Shown here: one piece after another, positions 10,745 through 20,055 of the stretch | Layout: every line of letters starts with the position of its first letter | Numbering within the stretch: position 1 is the first letter of the stretch | From: Sphaerochaeta sp. | Lineage (GTDB): Bacteria > Spirochaetota > Spirochaetia > Sphaerochaetales > Sphaerochaetaceae | NCBI GenBank assembly: GCA_022482495.1 | Contig: JAKVPA010000008.1 | Coordinates: 1-64,000, forward strand | Reading direction: 5' to 3' | Length of the DNA stretch: 64,000 bases | Made by a program: the position numbers and the translations under genes | Notes under the pieces: model-generated | The model's database searches: none | What the model was told of the DNA's origin: nothing | Seen by the model: the letters and a program-made list of their open reading frames with translations, nothing else

Positions 10745-11311
10745 ATGTCAATGAAAGCAGGTCAGATCGACAAGGGAACCGCACTTCTGGTGAAGGGTCA
10801 GCCGTACGTCGTCGTGGAACGTGAGTTTGTGAACCCGGGCAAAGGCTCGGCGTTTGTTCGTATCAAGATGAAGAGCCCCACGACCGGCCAGACGCTCTCT
10901 GATACCATCAAGACCCAGGATACGGTGGAAGACATCTCCGTCGAGGACCGCGACTGCCAGTACCTGTATCAGGATGGTGAATTGTTCCATTTCCAGAACA
11001 CCACCACGTTCGAGGAAGTGACGTGCCCGATGACCACCTTCCCCGATTACCAGTATCTGATGAAGGAAGGCGATACGTATCGCTGCACCTTCTGGGAAGA
11101 TGAGCTTCTGGACATCCAGATCCCCAGCAAGGTGGTCTACACCGTCGCTGAGGCGGAGGAAGCGGTCCGTGGCGACACCGTCACCGGGACGACGAAGAAC
11201 GCCGTCACCGACACCGGTCTGAAAGTCCGCGTCCCGATCTTCATCAAGGCGGGAGAAAAGATCCGTGTCAACACGGAAACGAAAGAATACCTGGAAAGGG
11301 TGAACGACTAA
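10745..11311 (+). CDS. efp: Translation elongation factor P
   Basis: A 188-residue EF-P, which rescues ribosomes stalled on polyproline stretches. The N-terminal KOW-like domain carries the modification loop NPGKGSAFVR, with Lys33 at the tip. Lys at this site, flanked by Gly, is the type lysylated by EpmA, which is encoded just upstream. Two OB domains follow and the protein ends in the usual basic region (KIRVNTETKEYLERV). The ribosome binding site AGAGG lies nine bases before the ATG at 10745. A strong terminator follows at 11326-11353. Confidence 0.97.
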   Translation: MSMKAGQIDKGTALLVKGQPYVVVEREFVNPGKGSAFVRIKMKSPTTGQTLSDTIKTQDTVEDISVEDRDCQYLYQDGELFHFQNTTTFEEVTCPMTTFPDYQYLMKEGDTYRCTFWEDELLDIQIPSKVVYTVAEAEEAVRGDTVTGTTKNAVTDTGLKVRVPIFIKAGEKIRVNTETKEYLERVND

Positions 11312-11325
11312 GGGAGGGACCCGAA

Positions 11326-11353
11326 AGGAGCTGGAAGACAGCTCCTTTTTTTT
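11326..11353 (+). terminator. Rho-independent terminator of efp
   Basis: An eight-base-pair stem AGGAGCTG / CAGCTCCT with a GAAGA loop is followed by seven T. The T run ends only four bases before the mntP ATG. Confidence 0.85.
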
Positions 11354-11357
11354 GCCT

Positions 11358-11942
11358 ATGGGAATACTTGACTTCATTTTGCTTGGTGTAAGCCTCTCCA
11401 TGGACGCGTTTGCCATCGCCCTGTGCAAGGGACTGTGCATGCATGGCGGCATCAAGTACCGGGATGCATTGGTCATTTCGGGATTCTTCGGGTTCTTCCA
11501 GTTCCTCATGCCAGTCATCGGCTGGGCGCTGGGTGTCCGCTTTGAGAAATACATCACCAGCATCGACCACTGGATCGCCTTCGCCCTGCTTGGGTATCTG
11601 GGAGGCAAGATGCTGTGGGACGCCAAGCATGAGAAGGTGGAGGACGCCTCCTCCTGCCCCACCGATCCCAAACTGGATATGAAGGAACTGCTGTTGATGG
11701 CCATCGCCACCTCCATCGACGCGCTGGCCGTCGGCATCACGCTGGCATTCCTTTCGGTGAACATCTGGCAGGCTTCGTCCATCATCGGGGTCACCACATT
11801 CATCATCTCGTTCGCCGGGGTGGCCATCGGCAACCGGTTCGGCACCAAATTCCAAAAAGGAGCAAAAGTTCTTGGCGGATGCATGTTGATCCTGATCGGC
11901 ACCAAAATCCTGCTTGAGCATCTGGGAATCCTTAGTTTTTGA
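11358..11942 (+). CDS. mntP: Manganese efflux pump MntP (YebN/DUF204)
   Basis: An inner-membrane Mn(II) exporter of about 194 residues with six membrane segments. The family's repeated acidic motifs are seen as LSMDAFAIALCKG (about residues 12-24) and SIDALAVGITLAF (second half). The C-terminus ends with a hydrophobic GGCMLILIGTKILLEHL. The start ATG at 11358 lacks any ribosome binding site because the efp terminator stem and T run directly precede it. A TTG at 11352 is an in-frame alternative. Expression may depend on terminator read-through or on structure-linked control. No yybP-ykoY-type Mn riboswitch is visible. Confidence 0.88.
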   Translation: MGILDFILLGVSLSMDAFAIALCKGLCMHGGIKYRDALVISGFFGFFQFLMPVIGWALGVRFEKYITSIDHWIAFALLGYLGGKMLWDAKHEKVEDASSCPTDPKLDMKELLLMAIATSIDALAVGITLAFLSVNIWQASSIIGVTTFIISFAGVAIGNRFGTKFQKGAKVLGGCMLILIGTKILLEHLGILSF

Positions 11943-11949
11943 ATTTGTA

Positions 11950-11984
11950 TGCATAATATTGCATGAGTATTGCATATTCATGCA
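11950..11984. repeat. Helically phased TGCAT repeats upstream of the symporter promoter
   Basis: TGCA(T) occurs at 11950, 11960, 11971 and 11981, at spacings of 10, 11 and 10 bases, so all copies face the same side of the helix. The segment 11961-11983 is also a nearly perfect inverted repeat (GCATGAGTAT, TGC, ATATTCATGC). The array ends 11 bases before the -35 box, a typical activator position. Confidence 0.5.
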
Positions 11985-11994
11985 AAAATACCTC

Positions 11995-12023
11995 TTTACA
12001 CAATTTCTGGAAAAGTCTATGCT
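11995..12023 (+). promoter_or_regulatory. Likely sigma-70 promoter of the symporter gene
   Basis: TTTACA (11995-12000), 17 bases, TATGCT (12018-12023). It lies between the TGCAT repeats and the leader hairpin. Confidence 0.65.
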
Positions 12024-12025
12024 TT

Positions 12026-12050
12026 CCTCAATCATTCTTTGTGATTGAGG
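12026..12050 (+). promoter_or_regulatory. Leader hairpin covering the ribosome binding site
   Basis: CCTCAATCA (12026-12034) pairs perfectly with TGATTGAGG (12042-12050) around a seven-base loop. The ribosome binding site GAGGGA begins inside the right arm at 12047, and the ATG follows at 12060. In the folded RNA the site would be largely hidden. No T run follows, so it is not a terminator. Confidence 0.55.
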
Positions 12051-12059
12051 GAAGTACCT

Positions 12060-13051
12060 ATGGAAGTCTTGAAAAAGATCAGTAGTTTCGTGGGCAAATG
12101 GATGGCGATCATCGCGTTCGTCATCGCCGCATTCGCCCTGTTCGTTCCGACGGCATTCACCGGTTGGCTGACCACCAAATGGGTCAATCCGCTGTTGATG
12201 CTCGTCATGTTCGGTATGGGATTGACCATCAAACCCAGCGATTTCGCCGTGGTGTTCAAACGCCCCAGGGACATCATCATTGGGTTCTGCGCCCAGTTCG
12301 GCATCATGCCGCTCCTTGCATGGATGCTTGGCAAAGCGTTCCACCTGCCCCCTGAACTTCTCATTGGTGTTGTATTGGTCGGCACCTGCCCGGGAGGAAC
12401 GTCCAGCAACGTGATGACCTATCTGTCCAAAGGGGACGTTCCCCTCTCCGTCGGCATGACCTGCGTCTCCACGCTGCTCGCGCCGATCATGACGCCGCTG
12501 ATCACCTATCTGATCCTCCGACAGACCGTTGAAGTCAACATCCTGGCCATGTTTCTTTCCATCGTGAAAGTGGTGTTGATCCCTATCGGACTGGGTCTTC
12601 TCATCAACCATTTCTTTGAGAAGCAGACACAGGACGCCGTGGCCGTCCTGCCGTTGATCTCCGTCACCGCAATCGTCATGATCATCGCGGCGGTCGTTTC
12701 GGCCAACAGCAAAGCCATCATGGGATCCAGCGCCATCGTGTTCGTCGTCGTGATCCTCCACAATATCCTGGGATATGCGTTGGGCTTCGGCCTTGCCTCG
12801 TTGCTCCACCTGCCGCTTGCCAAGAAGAAAGCGTTGTCCATCGAGGTGGGCATGCAGAACAGCGGACTCGCCGTCAGCTTGGCCAAGACCAGTTTCGCCG
12901 CCTATCCGCTGGCGACCGGTACCGGGCGCCTGTCTTCAGTGTCTGGCACAACATCTCCGGAGCCATTCTGGCCAACATCTACAACCGGTTCGTCGAAGAG
13001 CCGAAGAAGGTGGAGGTCCCCGCGAAGGAAACCGTAGCGCCCAACGCGTGA
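12060..13051 (+). CDS. Bile acid:sodium symporter family (BASS) transporter, two frameshifts near the end
   Basis: A membrane transporter of about 330 residues with roughly ten hydrophobic segments. It carries the family sequences MLVMFGMGLTIKPSDF, LVGTCPGGTSSNVMTYLSKGDVPLSV and EVGMQNSGLAV. Members move organic anions with sodium; the substrate here is unknown and need not be a bile acid. Two single-base insertions (near 12918 and 12931) disturb the C-terminus. Removing them gives ATVPGAVFSVWHNISGAILANIYN, the expected ending, with a stop at 13051. The start is ATG at 12060. Upstream lie a promoter, phased repeats and a hairpin over the ribosome binding site, so the gene looks tightly controlled. 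Confidence 0.85.
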
Positions 13052-13071
13052 CGGTTTTCTTCCGCAAGCTT

Positions 13072-13101
13072 GACGCACGCGATCGCGTGCGTCTTTTTTT
13101 T
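13072..13101 (+). terminator. Terminator of the symporter gene
   Basis: A ten-base-pair perfect stem GACGCACGCG / CGCGTGCGTC is followed by eight T (13094-13101). It lies between converging genes. Confidence 0.9.
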
Positions 13102-13103
13102 GC

Positions 13104-14346
13104 TCAGAACGGAGCGGGAGAGGTGAATTCCATCACCTGGTGGGTCGCCGGATGGACGAATGACAGGAAGCTTGCGTGGAGCATCAGACGCTCCCCTTCC
13201 GCCCGCGTTCCGTACAGGCGGTCCCCGACGATGGGGATGCCCAGTCCGTAGCGGCTGTGCACCCTGAGCTGGTGGGTCCGACCGGTATGGGGAGTGAACC
13301 GCACCCGGGTCACCACCCGGCCGGGGGAGAGGTCGAACACCCCGAGATTCTCCCAATCGGTGACGGCTTGTTTGCCTCCCACCGGATCGATCACCTGGTA
13401 CGGCCGGTGTTCCCGATCCTGCCGGATTGCCAGGTTGATCGTCCCACCCTTCTCCTTCAGAATGCCATCCAACACGGCGATGTACTGTTTGTGGATCTTC
13501 CCTTCCGCAAACTGACGGGAGAGATCGGACTGGGAGACGGCGGGTCAGGCCGTAGACCAACAGGCCGGACGTGTCCATGTCCAGACGATGGACGGATGGC
13601 TGGACGATGGAGAACGGGAACAGCCGGGTCACCCGCTTTTCCACGCAGTCCTGCTTCTCCTCCCCGATTCCCGGGACGGAGAGCAATCCCGCCGGTTTGT
13701 CCACCACGACCACCGCATCATCGGCGTACACCACGTCGATGCCCAGCATCCCTTTGATCAACGGCCGGCACCGTTCCTGACAGGGGGGATAGCATTCCTT
13801 ATGGATCCGGGTGCCGGATGCGTTGTCCCTGCCGTAGAAACACTCCGCCATGCTGACGGGAAGCCAGCCTTGGGAAAAACAGTATGAGAGCAGTTTGGGA
13901 GCGCAACAGTCTCCCGTCCCTACCGGAGGCATCGCCTGGGGGAACAGCGTCCTGAGCGTCAGCACGGAGCCATCAATGGCGGAAAACCGGTACAAGTTGA
14001 AGTATGCTTCCAGACACTGGCGGTTCGCTTCGGCGGAGGAAAGGCTCTTGTCCCACTGCTGTTTCACATCCTCCCATGCTGCGGGATCCAGGCACGGAGG
14101 CACCCAGCCGGGAATCACCCACCTGCCGTCATACTGGCCGCTGAACGCCTTGAGAATGTGGGGGGAACCGGAAGCGTCCCGGGCCAGCAGGACCCCGAGC
14201 ATATGCCCTCGGGCGGGAGAGAACAGATAATCGGTGGAAACCTTTCCCTCCGTCTCCCAGTCCATCGCATGGTACTGGTCCAGACGGGAACAGAGTTCGG
14301 TAAGCAATGATTGTGCCCGATTGACGGGAAGCGGCGTGTAGGTCAC
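13104..14346 (-). CDS. RluA-family pseudouridine synthase with N-terminal extension, one frameshift
   Basis: A pseudouridine synthase acting on rRNA or tRNA. The catalytic motif HRLDMDTSGLLVYGLT contains the invariant Asp. Downstream are the family sequences TGRTHQLRVHSRYGLGIPIVGDRLYG and LMLHASFLSF. An extension of roughly 200 residues precedes the catalytic domain (HMLGVLLARDASG, AFSGQYDG, WVPPCLD), resembling the long RluA-like proteins of some Gram-negatives. A +1 insertion near 13540 splits the gene; correction gives LTRVSQSDLSRQFAEGKIHKQYIAVLDG. The start is uncertain: GTG 14346 is chosen, TTG 14382 is possible, and neither has a clear ribosome binding site. The position modified is not predictable. 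Confidence 0.82.
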
Positions 14347-14391
14347 GGATACAGTATGACGAGAGAAGCACGATGATGGCAAGCGCGACTG

Positions 14392-14841
14392 TCAGGCCAA
14401 CGGATCGTAATCACGAAACGGACCGTAGATGTGCACCTCGGGGTGGTAGCGCTTGTCAAAGTCCTCCATGGAGATGTCGTGCTCGGTGTCGATCAGTCCC
14501 TGCCGGATCTCCGTCTTCCCCAACCGGTCCTTGTACTTGTCAAATCCTTCCCAGACATGATCCATGAAGATGTCGCCATCCCCGCAAAACAACGTCCCGA
14601 ACACCGAGCAAAACCGATGCATGTGCATGCCGAACATGACGAAATCCTCGTAGGTGGCGCGCTTGCTGACGAACTCGGAGCACGCGGCGACTCCCTGGAT
14701 GCGCATGTACGTGTAAAACAGCCCCCATGCTTCATTGGCCGAGCACCCGAACCAATCGTTGGATTCCAACGTATAGGCCCGACGAAGCAACGCCCGGAAC
14801 ACATCATCGCGAAAAGGTTCCTTCTCCACCATGTACTCCAT
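14392..14841 (-). CDS. Unknown 149-residue protein downstream of the exported peptide gene
   Basis: I do not recognise a family. The protein is acidic, with several His and Cys (HMHRFCSVFGTLFCGDGD, about residues 73-90) and many aromatic residues. It has no signal peptide or membrane segment, so it is probably cytoplasmic. It lies in the same orientation immediately after the peptide-export operon. The ATG at 14841 directly abuts the T run of the peptide gene's terminator and has no ribosome binding site; an in-frame ATG at 14832 is an alternative. An immunity, maturation or accessory role for the peptide is possible only by position. It could equally be unrelated. Confidence 0.6.
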   Translation of the reverse strand: MEYMVEKEPFRDDVFRALLRRAYTLESNDWFGCSANEAWGLFYTYMRIQGVAACSEFVSKRATYEDFVMFGMHMHRFCSVFGTLFCGDGDIFMDHVWEGFDKYKDRLGKTEIRQGLIDTEHDISMEDFDKRYHPEVHIYGPFRDYDPLA

Positions 14842-14870
14842 AAAAAAGGGCTACCCTCGCAAGGTAGCCC
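14842..14870 (-). terminator. Terminator after the double-glycine peptide gene
   Basis: Minus strand: GGGCTACC and GGTAGCCC pair around a seven-base loop (14848-14870), followed by six T (14842-14847). The next ATG begins at 14841. Confidence 0.85.
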
Positions 14871-14891
14871 GTATCGTTCAGAGATATTCCA

Positions 14892-15140
14892 TCAACTTCC
14901 CATTATCGTCACCGTCGTTCCATCTGCAGTCTCCTGCGTGGTGACCGTCGTCAACGGATTGTTGGACGCAACGGTGAATCCATTTGCCGTGGGAATGACA
15001 GAAATCCGCTCCGGTACCACCGCGTGCAAACGGAGCACCGCAACCTGCTTGCCGCCCTGGACTTTGGCCAGATCCTCGTCAGAGACGGGAACCGCCTTTG
15101 CCGGGACTCGGCCAGCGTTTCGCATTACTTTGGCCTTCAT
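14892..15140 (-). CDS. Candidate double-glycine leader peptide, substrate of the adjacent exporter
   Basis: An 82-residue protein with a leader ending VSDEDLAKVQGG at residues 19-30. This is the classic acidic/hydrophobic pattern plus Gly-Gly that C39 peptidase exporters cut. Cleavage after Gly30 would release a 52-residue product starting KQVAVLRLHAVVPERISV and ending in a Thr/Val-rich stretch (about ten Thr, no Cys, no Trp). No lanthionine or Cys-derived thiazole chemistry is therefore possible. A good ribosome binding site (AAGAGGAAA) precedes the ATG at 15140. It lies 51 bases after the second exporter gene and is followed by a terminator. It could be an unmodified peptide, or one changed at Ser/Thr by enzymes encoded elsewhere. 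Biological function is unknown. Confidence 0.72.
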   Translation of the reverse strand: MKAKVMRNAGRVPAKAVPVSDEDLAKVQGGKQVAVLRLHAVVPERISVIPTANGFTVASNNPLTTVTTQETADGTTVTIMGS

Positions 15141-15191
15141 CTCGTTTTCCTCTTACCTGGAATATATCCCAGATGTTCCCAAAAGTCCATC

Positions 15192-17370
15192 CTACAGCTG
15201 TTGCCGGGTGATCAGAGAGGTGAACAGGTGGTCGTCGGTGTTCAGTTCATCGAACGTTCCTTCCTCCGCAATCCTCCCTCCATCCAAGACAAAGATCCGA
15301 TCGCACTGGCGGATGGTGGAAAGCCGATGGGCCACAATGATACGGGTGCAGGAGAGCTTTTCCAATGATTCGGAAACCTTCTTCTGCGTCAGATAATCCA
15401 AGGCGCTCATCGCCTCGTCGAAGATCAACACGGACGGATGGGAAACCAGTGCCCGGGCGATCATGATCCGCTGTTTCTGACCTCCGGAAATACCGCCGGG
15501 AACCTTCACTGATGTGGGTGTACATGCCCATCGGCATCCGCCGGATGTCGTCGGCAATGCCGGCGATCTCCGCCGCGCGCCACACCTCGTCGTCCGAGAT
15601 GCTGCTGTCCATGATGGTGATGTTGGACAGGATGTCCCCGGAGAACAGCTTGCCGTTCTGCAACACCACGCCGATGTGGGAGCGAAGGGAAGGAAGATCC
15701 AACGTGTTGATGTCCTTGCCGTCGTAGTAGATGGCTCCCTCCTGCGGTTTGCCGAAACCGAGCAGCAAACGGATCAACGTGCTCTTGCCACACCCGGTCC
15801 GTCCGACGAACGCGACGTACTGTCCAGGCTGGATGGTCAGGCTGAGGTCATCAAACACCTTGGTGTTCTGGTCCTCATACCGGAAACTGACGTTGTTCAC
15901 CTCGATCTTCCCGGCAACCTCTTCCACAAACTGCTTGCCGCTGGTCAGTTCCGGCACCGTTTCCATCAAGGGTTTGCCGATCTTCAGCGCCGGTCTGATC
16001 TGGGCGAACACCGAAGCAAGCTGGACGAACGAAAGCAACGCTCCACTGAGCAATCCATAGACCAAATTGAACGCCACGAAATCCGGCACGCTGACATTTC
16101 TCGTCACGCCGACGAACGCGAACCAGATCGTTCCAAGCAGGGAGACGGCTCCGATGATCACCTGGGAGACGCGCAGGAACACCGGCATTCCGTATTCCGG
16201 TTCCTGCGCCTCCTTGTACAATGATGCCCACCTGCCGAACGCCCGTTTCTCTGCACCGGCGTTCTTTACTTTCTGGATACCGGAATACAAGTTGTAAACG
16301 AATGCGTACAACTTGCTCTCCAACCGGATTTTCTTGTCCTGGATCCCTTGGAACAGCACGATGCTGATCACCGACAGGACCAACTGGACGACGAGGACCG
16401 TCAGGGCAGGAACAACCAGGTAGGGCCCGAACAGATGAATCTGGGCCAGATAGACCAGACTGAGCAGCACCGTCAAGCCGGAGCCAAGAAGCAGATTTGC
16501 CATCAGGGACGGAAGCCGGTTGAACGCGTCGGTAACCTCGGTCAGTTCTCCGCTGGAGTAGCGGGAGAAAAAGGAAGACGGGAAATACATCATGCGAGCC
16601 ATGACGGCACTCTGGAACCCATCCTCCACCCCCAGGGAAATCCGACTGCGCACCAAATCCCGGCTGACGCCCACCAACGCCTGGGAGACGGCGACGCCAC
16701 TGAGCATCAAAAACAGCGTGACGACCAGGGAAACCTCACCGACCGGCACCAGTTTGGAAAACAGGAAACGGATCGCCCACGGCATGACCAACGACAGGGC
16801 TGTCAACGCCAAGGCAAGAAGCAGGAACAACAGGTAGTCCCGTCCGTTGGACAACGTCAGGAAGAACGAGAAGAGATCATGACGGGAGAGCGCCCGCTGG
16901 GGAAGCGGACGATAGAACATCACCGCTTTCTCCGTCAACAGGGACGCCGTCTGGGCATCGACCTTGAGCCGTTTACCTTGGGAATAATCAAAGAAGGTGT
17001 ACCCGCTGTAGGAGCGGGGGATCAAGGCGACGGTCGTGCCATCCTTGGCATGGCAGAGCATGGCGGAACGGCTGTTTTTCCACCACGACGCATCCAACGT
17101 CACCGCGCGTCGCATGTACCCGGCGGGTCGAAGCATCCGATCGATCTGCACATCCACGTCATCCAGCCGGTCGGCGCTCTTTGCATAGGGAACATGAAAA
17201 TACCGGCACAGCTCCTCCACCGACGTACGGGCGCTCTGCCGCCTGAGTTCTTCGGTGGCCATCGTCTGCCTGCCGCCCATGATCAGGGACGCGACATTGA
17301 AGAACGAACTCTCCACCGTGTCGTTGTCGTTTTCGATCTTCCGAATGATCCGCTTGCGTCCGTTGTCCAT
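15192..17370 (-). CDS. NHLM-type peptide export ABC transporter, ATP-binding/permease without peptidase, one frameshift
   Basis: The second of two exporter ABC proteins of the type paired in NHLM (nitrile hydratase leader microcin) export loci. A non-catalytic N-terminal region (about 150 residues) is followed by six membrane helices (about residues 170-440). The nucleotide-binding domain has Walker A GRTGCGKST, the signature SGGQKQR, Walker B VLIFDEAMSALD and a switch His (IVAHRLSTI). A +1 insertion near 15496-15500 lies just before the signature; correction gives ISEGSGGISGGQKQRIMIARAL. The ATG at 17370 starts two bases past the stop of the peptidase-bearing partner, so the two are cotranslated. 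Together they probably form a heteromeric exporter of the peptide encoded next. Confidence 0.85.
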
Positions 17371-17372
17371 AC

Positions 17373-19527
17373 CTACTCCACCGTGACCAGGTGGGAATAC
17401 AACCCACCTGCCTTGAACAGTTCTTCGTGCCTTCCCCGTTCGACGATCTGTCCATGATCGAGAACAATGATCTCGTCACTGTCCCGAATGGCGGAGAGCC
17501 GGTGGCTGATCACCAGCATCGTCACGCCATGGGCCTTGATGTTGCGCATCACCTGGTATTCCGTATCAGCGTCCAGCGCGCTGGTGGCCTCATCCAGCAA
17601 CAAGATGGAAGGGGATGAGGCAAGCACCCTGGCGATCTCAAACCGTTGCAACTGTCCTCCGGAGAAGTTCCGGCCATCCTCGGCCACCCGACAACTGTAC
17701 CCACCCTGCCGGAGCATGATGTCGCCATGGATCATGGCGTCCCGGCACGCCTGGATCACCGTGGAATCCTCGATGGTGTCATCCCACAGCTTCAGATTCT
17801 CCATCAACGTCCCTTCGAACATCTTGCAATCCTGGTCGATCACCGCGATGGAAGAGGTCATCACCTCACGGGGATACTCCCTGCGCAGTTTTCCGTCAAA
17901 GCGGATATCCCCGCTCCACGGCTGGTACAACCCAAGGATCAACTTGGCCAGCGTGGATTTGCCACTTCCCGTCGGCCCGACCAAGGCGATGGTCTGTCCC
18001 TTCTTGATGGAAAGATCCAGCGACGGGATCACCGGTGGCAGCATCCTGCTGTAGCCGAACTGCAGTCCCTTCACATCGATGTTCCCTTCCAACGGGGTGA
18101 GTTCCTCACCTTCCTGGACCTTTCCGTTCCTCAAGCAACGGATCCTCCGGATAATCCATCACGTCCCAGATCCGTTCCACCGAAGTGGCCATCTCCTCCA
18201 GACTCTGCTGGTCCGCCAGGAGGTTCTCCGCCGGGGCGAGGAACTGGTTCATGAACGCCTGGAAGGCCATCAGCATACCCACCGTCATCTGCCCGTTGAT
18301 GATCATCTCCGAGCCCAAGGCGAGTACGATGAGTTCGGAAAGACGGTGCACCAGCATGGGAACGGCATTGGTGACGGCGTTACGCCGGGCAAACGAAACG
18401 GTCGTCCGGGTCAACAGGCTCCGCATGCCGGCCCATCGGTTGAAGAACCCGTTCTCCGCGCCGCTTGCCTTGATCGTATCGATCATGTCGATGCCGCTGA
18501 CCGTGGTGGAACGAAGCTTCGACTGGTTGATCATCGTGGCGTTGGAATAGGCGATACGGCCTGCCGAAGCAATCTTTCCGGCGATCAGGTTGACGCCTGT
18601 GGCGCACAACGCCACCAACGCCAACGGGACACTGTAGGAAACCATCAGATACAGGTACACGCAGATCATCACCAGGTTGACCAACAACGGAGCCAGTTTG
18701 GTGGTGATGGTGGAGGACACCTCGTCATTTTCGGTTTGACGGGCCGCCACATCCACGCTGGAGCGCTGGGAAAAGAATGAAAGCGGCAGGCAGAGGCTGT
18801 GCCACATGAACTTCACATTGGACAGAATGGTCAGTTTTCCCCGGAACTTCCGGATGGCCACCTCGTCCAACAAGGATGCCACCACCTGGAAGATGATCAA
18901 CAGCAGGAGGGCCATCAGGAATGGGGACAGATACCCCGGTTTATCCTTTCCCAGGATCCGGTCAAGATAGAATCGGTAGAACGCCGGCATCACCACCGCC
19001 GTAGCGGAAGAGAGCAACGTGGCCAGCATGACAAATACCAGGGAACGGCGTATGCCGGCGATTCGGGAACCGATGAACCGCCACACACTGGGCTTTTTCC
19101 CCTCGGGGACAAATGTTTCGTCAGGGGAGAACTCCAGACAGATGCCGGTAAACGAATCGGAGAGTTGCTGCATCGTCACGGTGCGACGGCCTACCGCAGG
19201 ATCGTTGATCACCGCTTTACCCCGGAAGAATCCCGCAAGCACGACAAAATGGTTGAATTCCCAGTGGAGGATGGCGGGAAGCTTTGCCTTTTCCTTCAGA
19301 TATTGCAGATTGCAGGATACGGCTTTCGGTCCAAGCCCGTACAAACGGGCTGTCTTGACCATGGCAAGCGCGTTTGCGCCATCACGGCTGACGCCACAGT
19401 CCAGCCTGACCTGCTCGAGCGGCAACCATTTGTGGTAGAAGCAGCAGACCATGTCCAGACACGCGGCGCCGCACTCCTCCGCTTCCATCTGCATCACCTG
19501 GGGAACCCGAACCATTCTTCCGCCCAT
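17373..19527 (-). CDS. NHLM-type peptidase/ABC exporter (C39 peptidase domain), one frameshift
   Basis: A peptidase-containing ABC exporter that removes double-glycine leaders during transport. The N-terminal C39 domain shows QMEAEECGAACLDM, with the catalytic Cys near residue 19. It also shows HWEFNHFVVLAGF (catalytic His) and INDPAVGRR (Asp). The membrane domain spans about residues 160-440. The ATPase has GPTGSGKST, FSGGQLQR and LLLDEATSALD. A single extra base near 18129 separates the membrane domain from the ATPase; the protein continues as NGKVQEGEELTPLEGNIDVKGL. The start is ATG at 19527 with a GGGGGCGGA ribosome binding site. It sits between a short HlyD-like gene and the second exporter. 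Confidence 0.87.
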
Positions 19528-19536
19528 TTCCGCCCC

Positions 19537-20055
19537 CTACTGGAGGATGTATTGGATCGGTTTGATCCGTCCCAACAGAATATTCACGTCACACAACGTA
19601 CCCGTCGCGACGGGAAGGGATTGGTTGGAGATGATCGTCACCCGGTCCGCATAGTTGCTGGTCATCAAGTTGAACAACAGCCAGTCACTGGAAACGGTGG
19701 AGGCAACTTCCTGCCGGGAGAGCGGCGTCTGGGAAACGGCATACACCCGAGCATCATAGGATTGCTTGCCACGGGGAGGAGTGATGGCAACCTGCTTGCC
19801 CACCAGATACAAGTTGTTCTCCGACACGGGAAGATAGGCAACCAGATGCGTGCCATCCACCACCAACGCCTTGGCGTTGATCGTCTCAGGAATGCTCCCT
19901 ACCGCCGCCCAGATGAACACGGAGACCATCAGGACGAGAAGCGCGGCCAGCAGAAACCACCAGCCGGTGTGGGTCACCACGATGTAGCTGTCCAGCTGCT
20001 GGGGGTTGGTGATGTGCTCCAGACTTTCCTTGCGGAACAGGCCATCGTCAGGCAT
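19537..20055 (-). CDS. Short HlyD-like secretion accessory protein of the peptide exporter
   Basis: A protein of 172 residues with one N-terminal membrane anchor (about residues 28-52, WWFLLAALLVLMVSVFIWAA) and a beta-rich periplasmic part. The opening DGLFRKESLEHITNPQQLDSYIVV resembles the start of NHLM system secretion (HlyD-type) proteins. It is much shorter than ordinary membrane fusion proteins and lacks the coiled-coil hairpin that normally reaches the outer membrane channel. The start ATG at 20055 has a GGAGG six bases upstream and overlaps the MFS stop by eight bases. It probably bridges the ABC pair to the periplasm. No outer-membrane partner is encoded here; a TolC lies at 57.3 kb. 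Confidence 0.65.
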   Translation of the reverse strand: MPDDGLFRKESLEHITNPQQLDSYIVVTHTGWWFLLAALLVLMVSVFIWAAVGSIPETINAKALVVDGTHLVAYLPVSENNLYLVGKQVAITPPRGKQSYDARVYAVSQTPLSRQEVASTVSSDWLLFNLMTSNYADRVTIISNQSLPVATGTLCDVNILLGRIKPIQYILQ

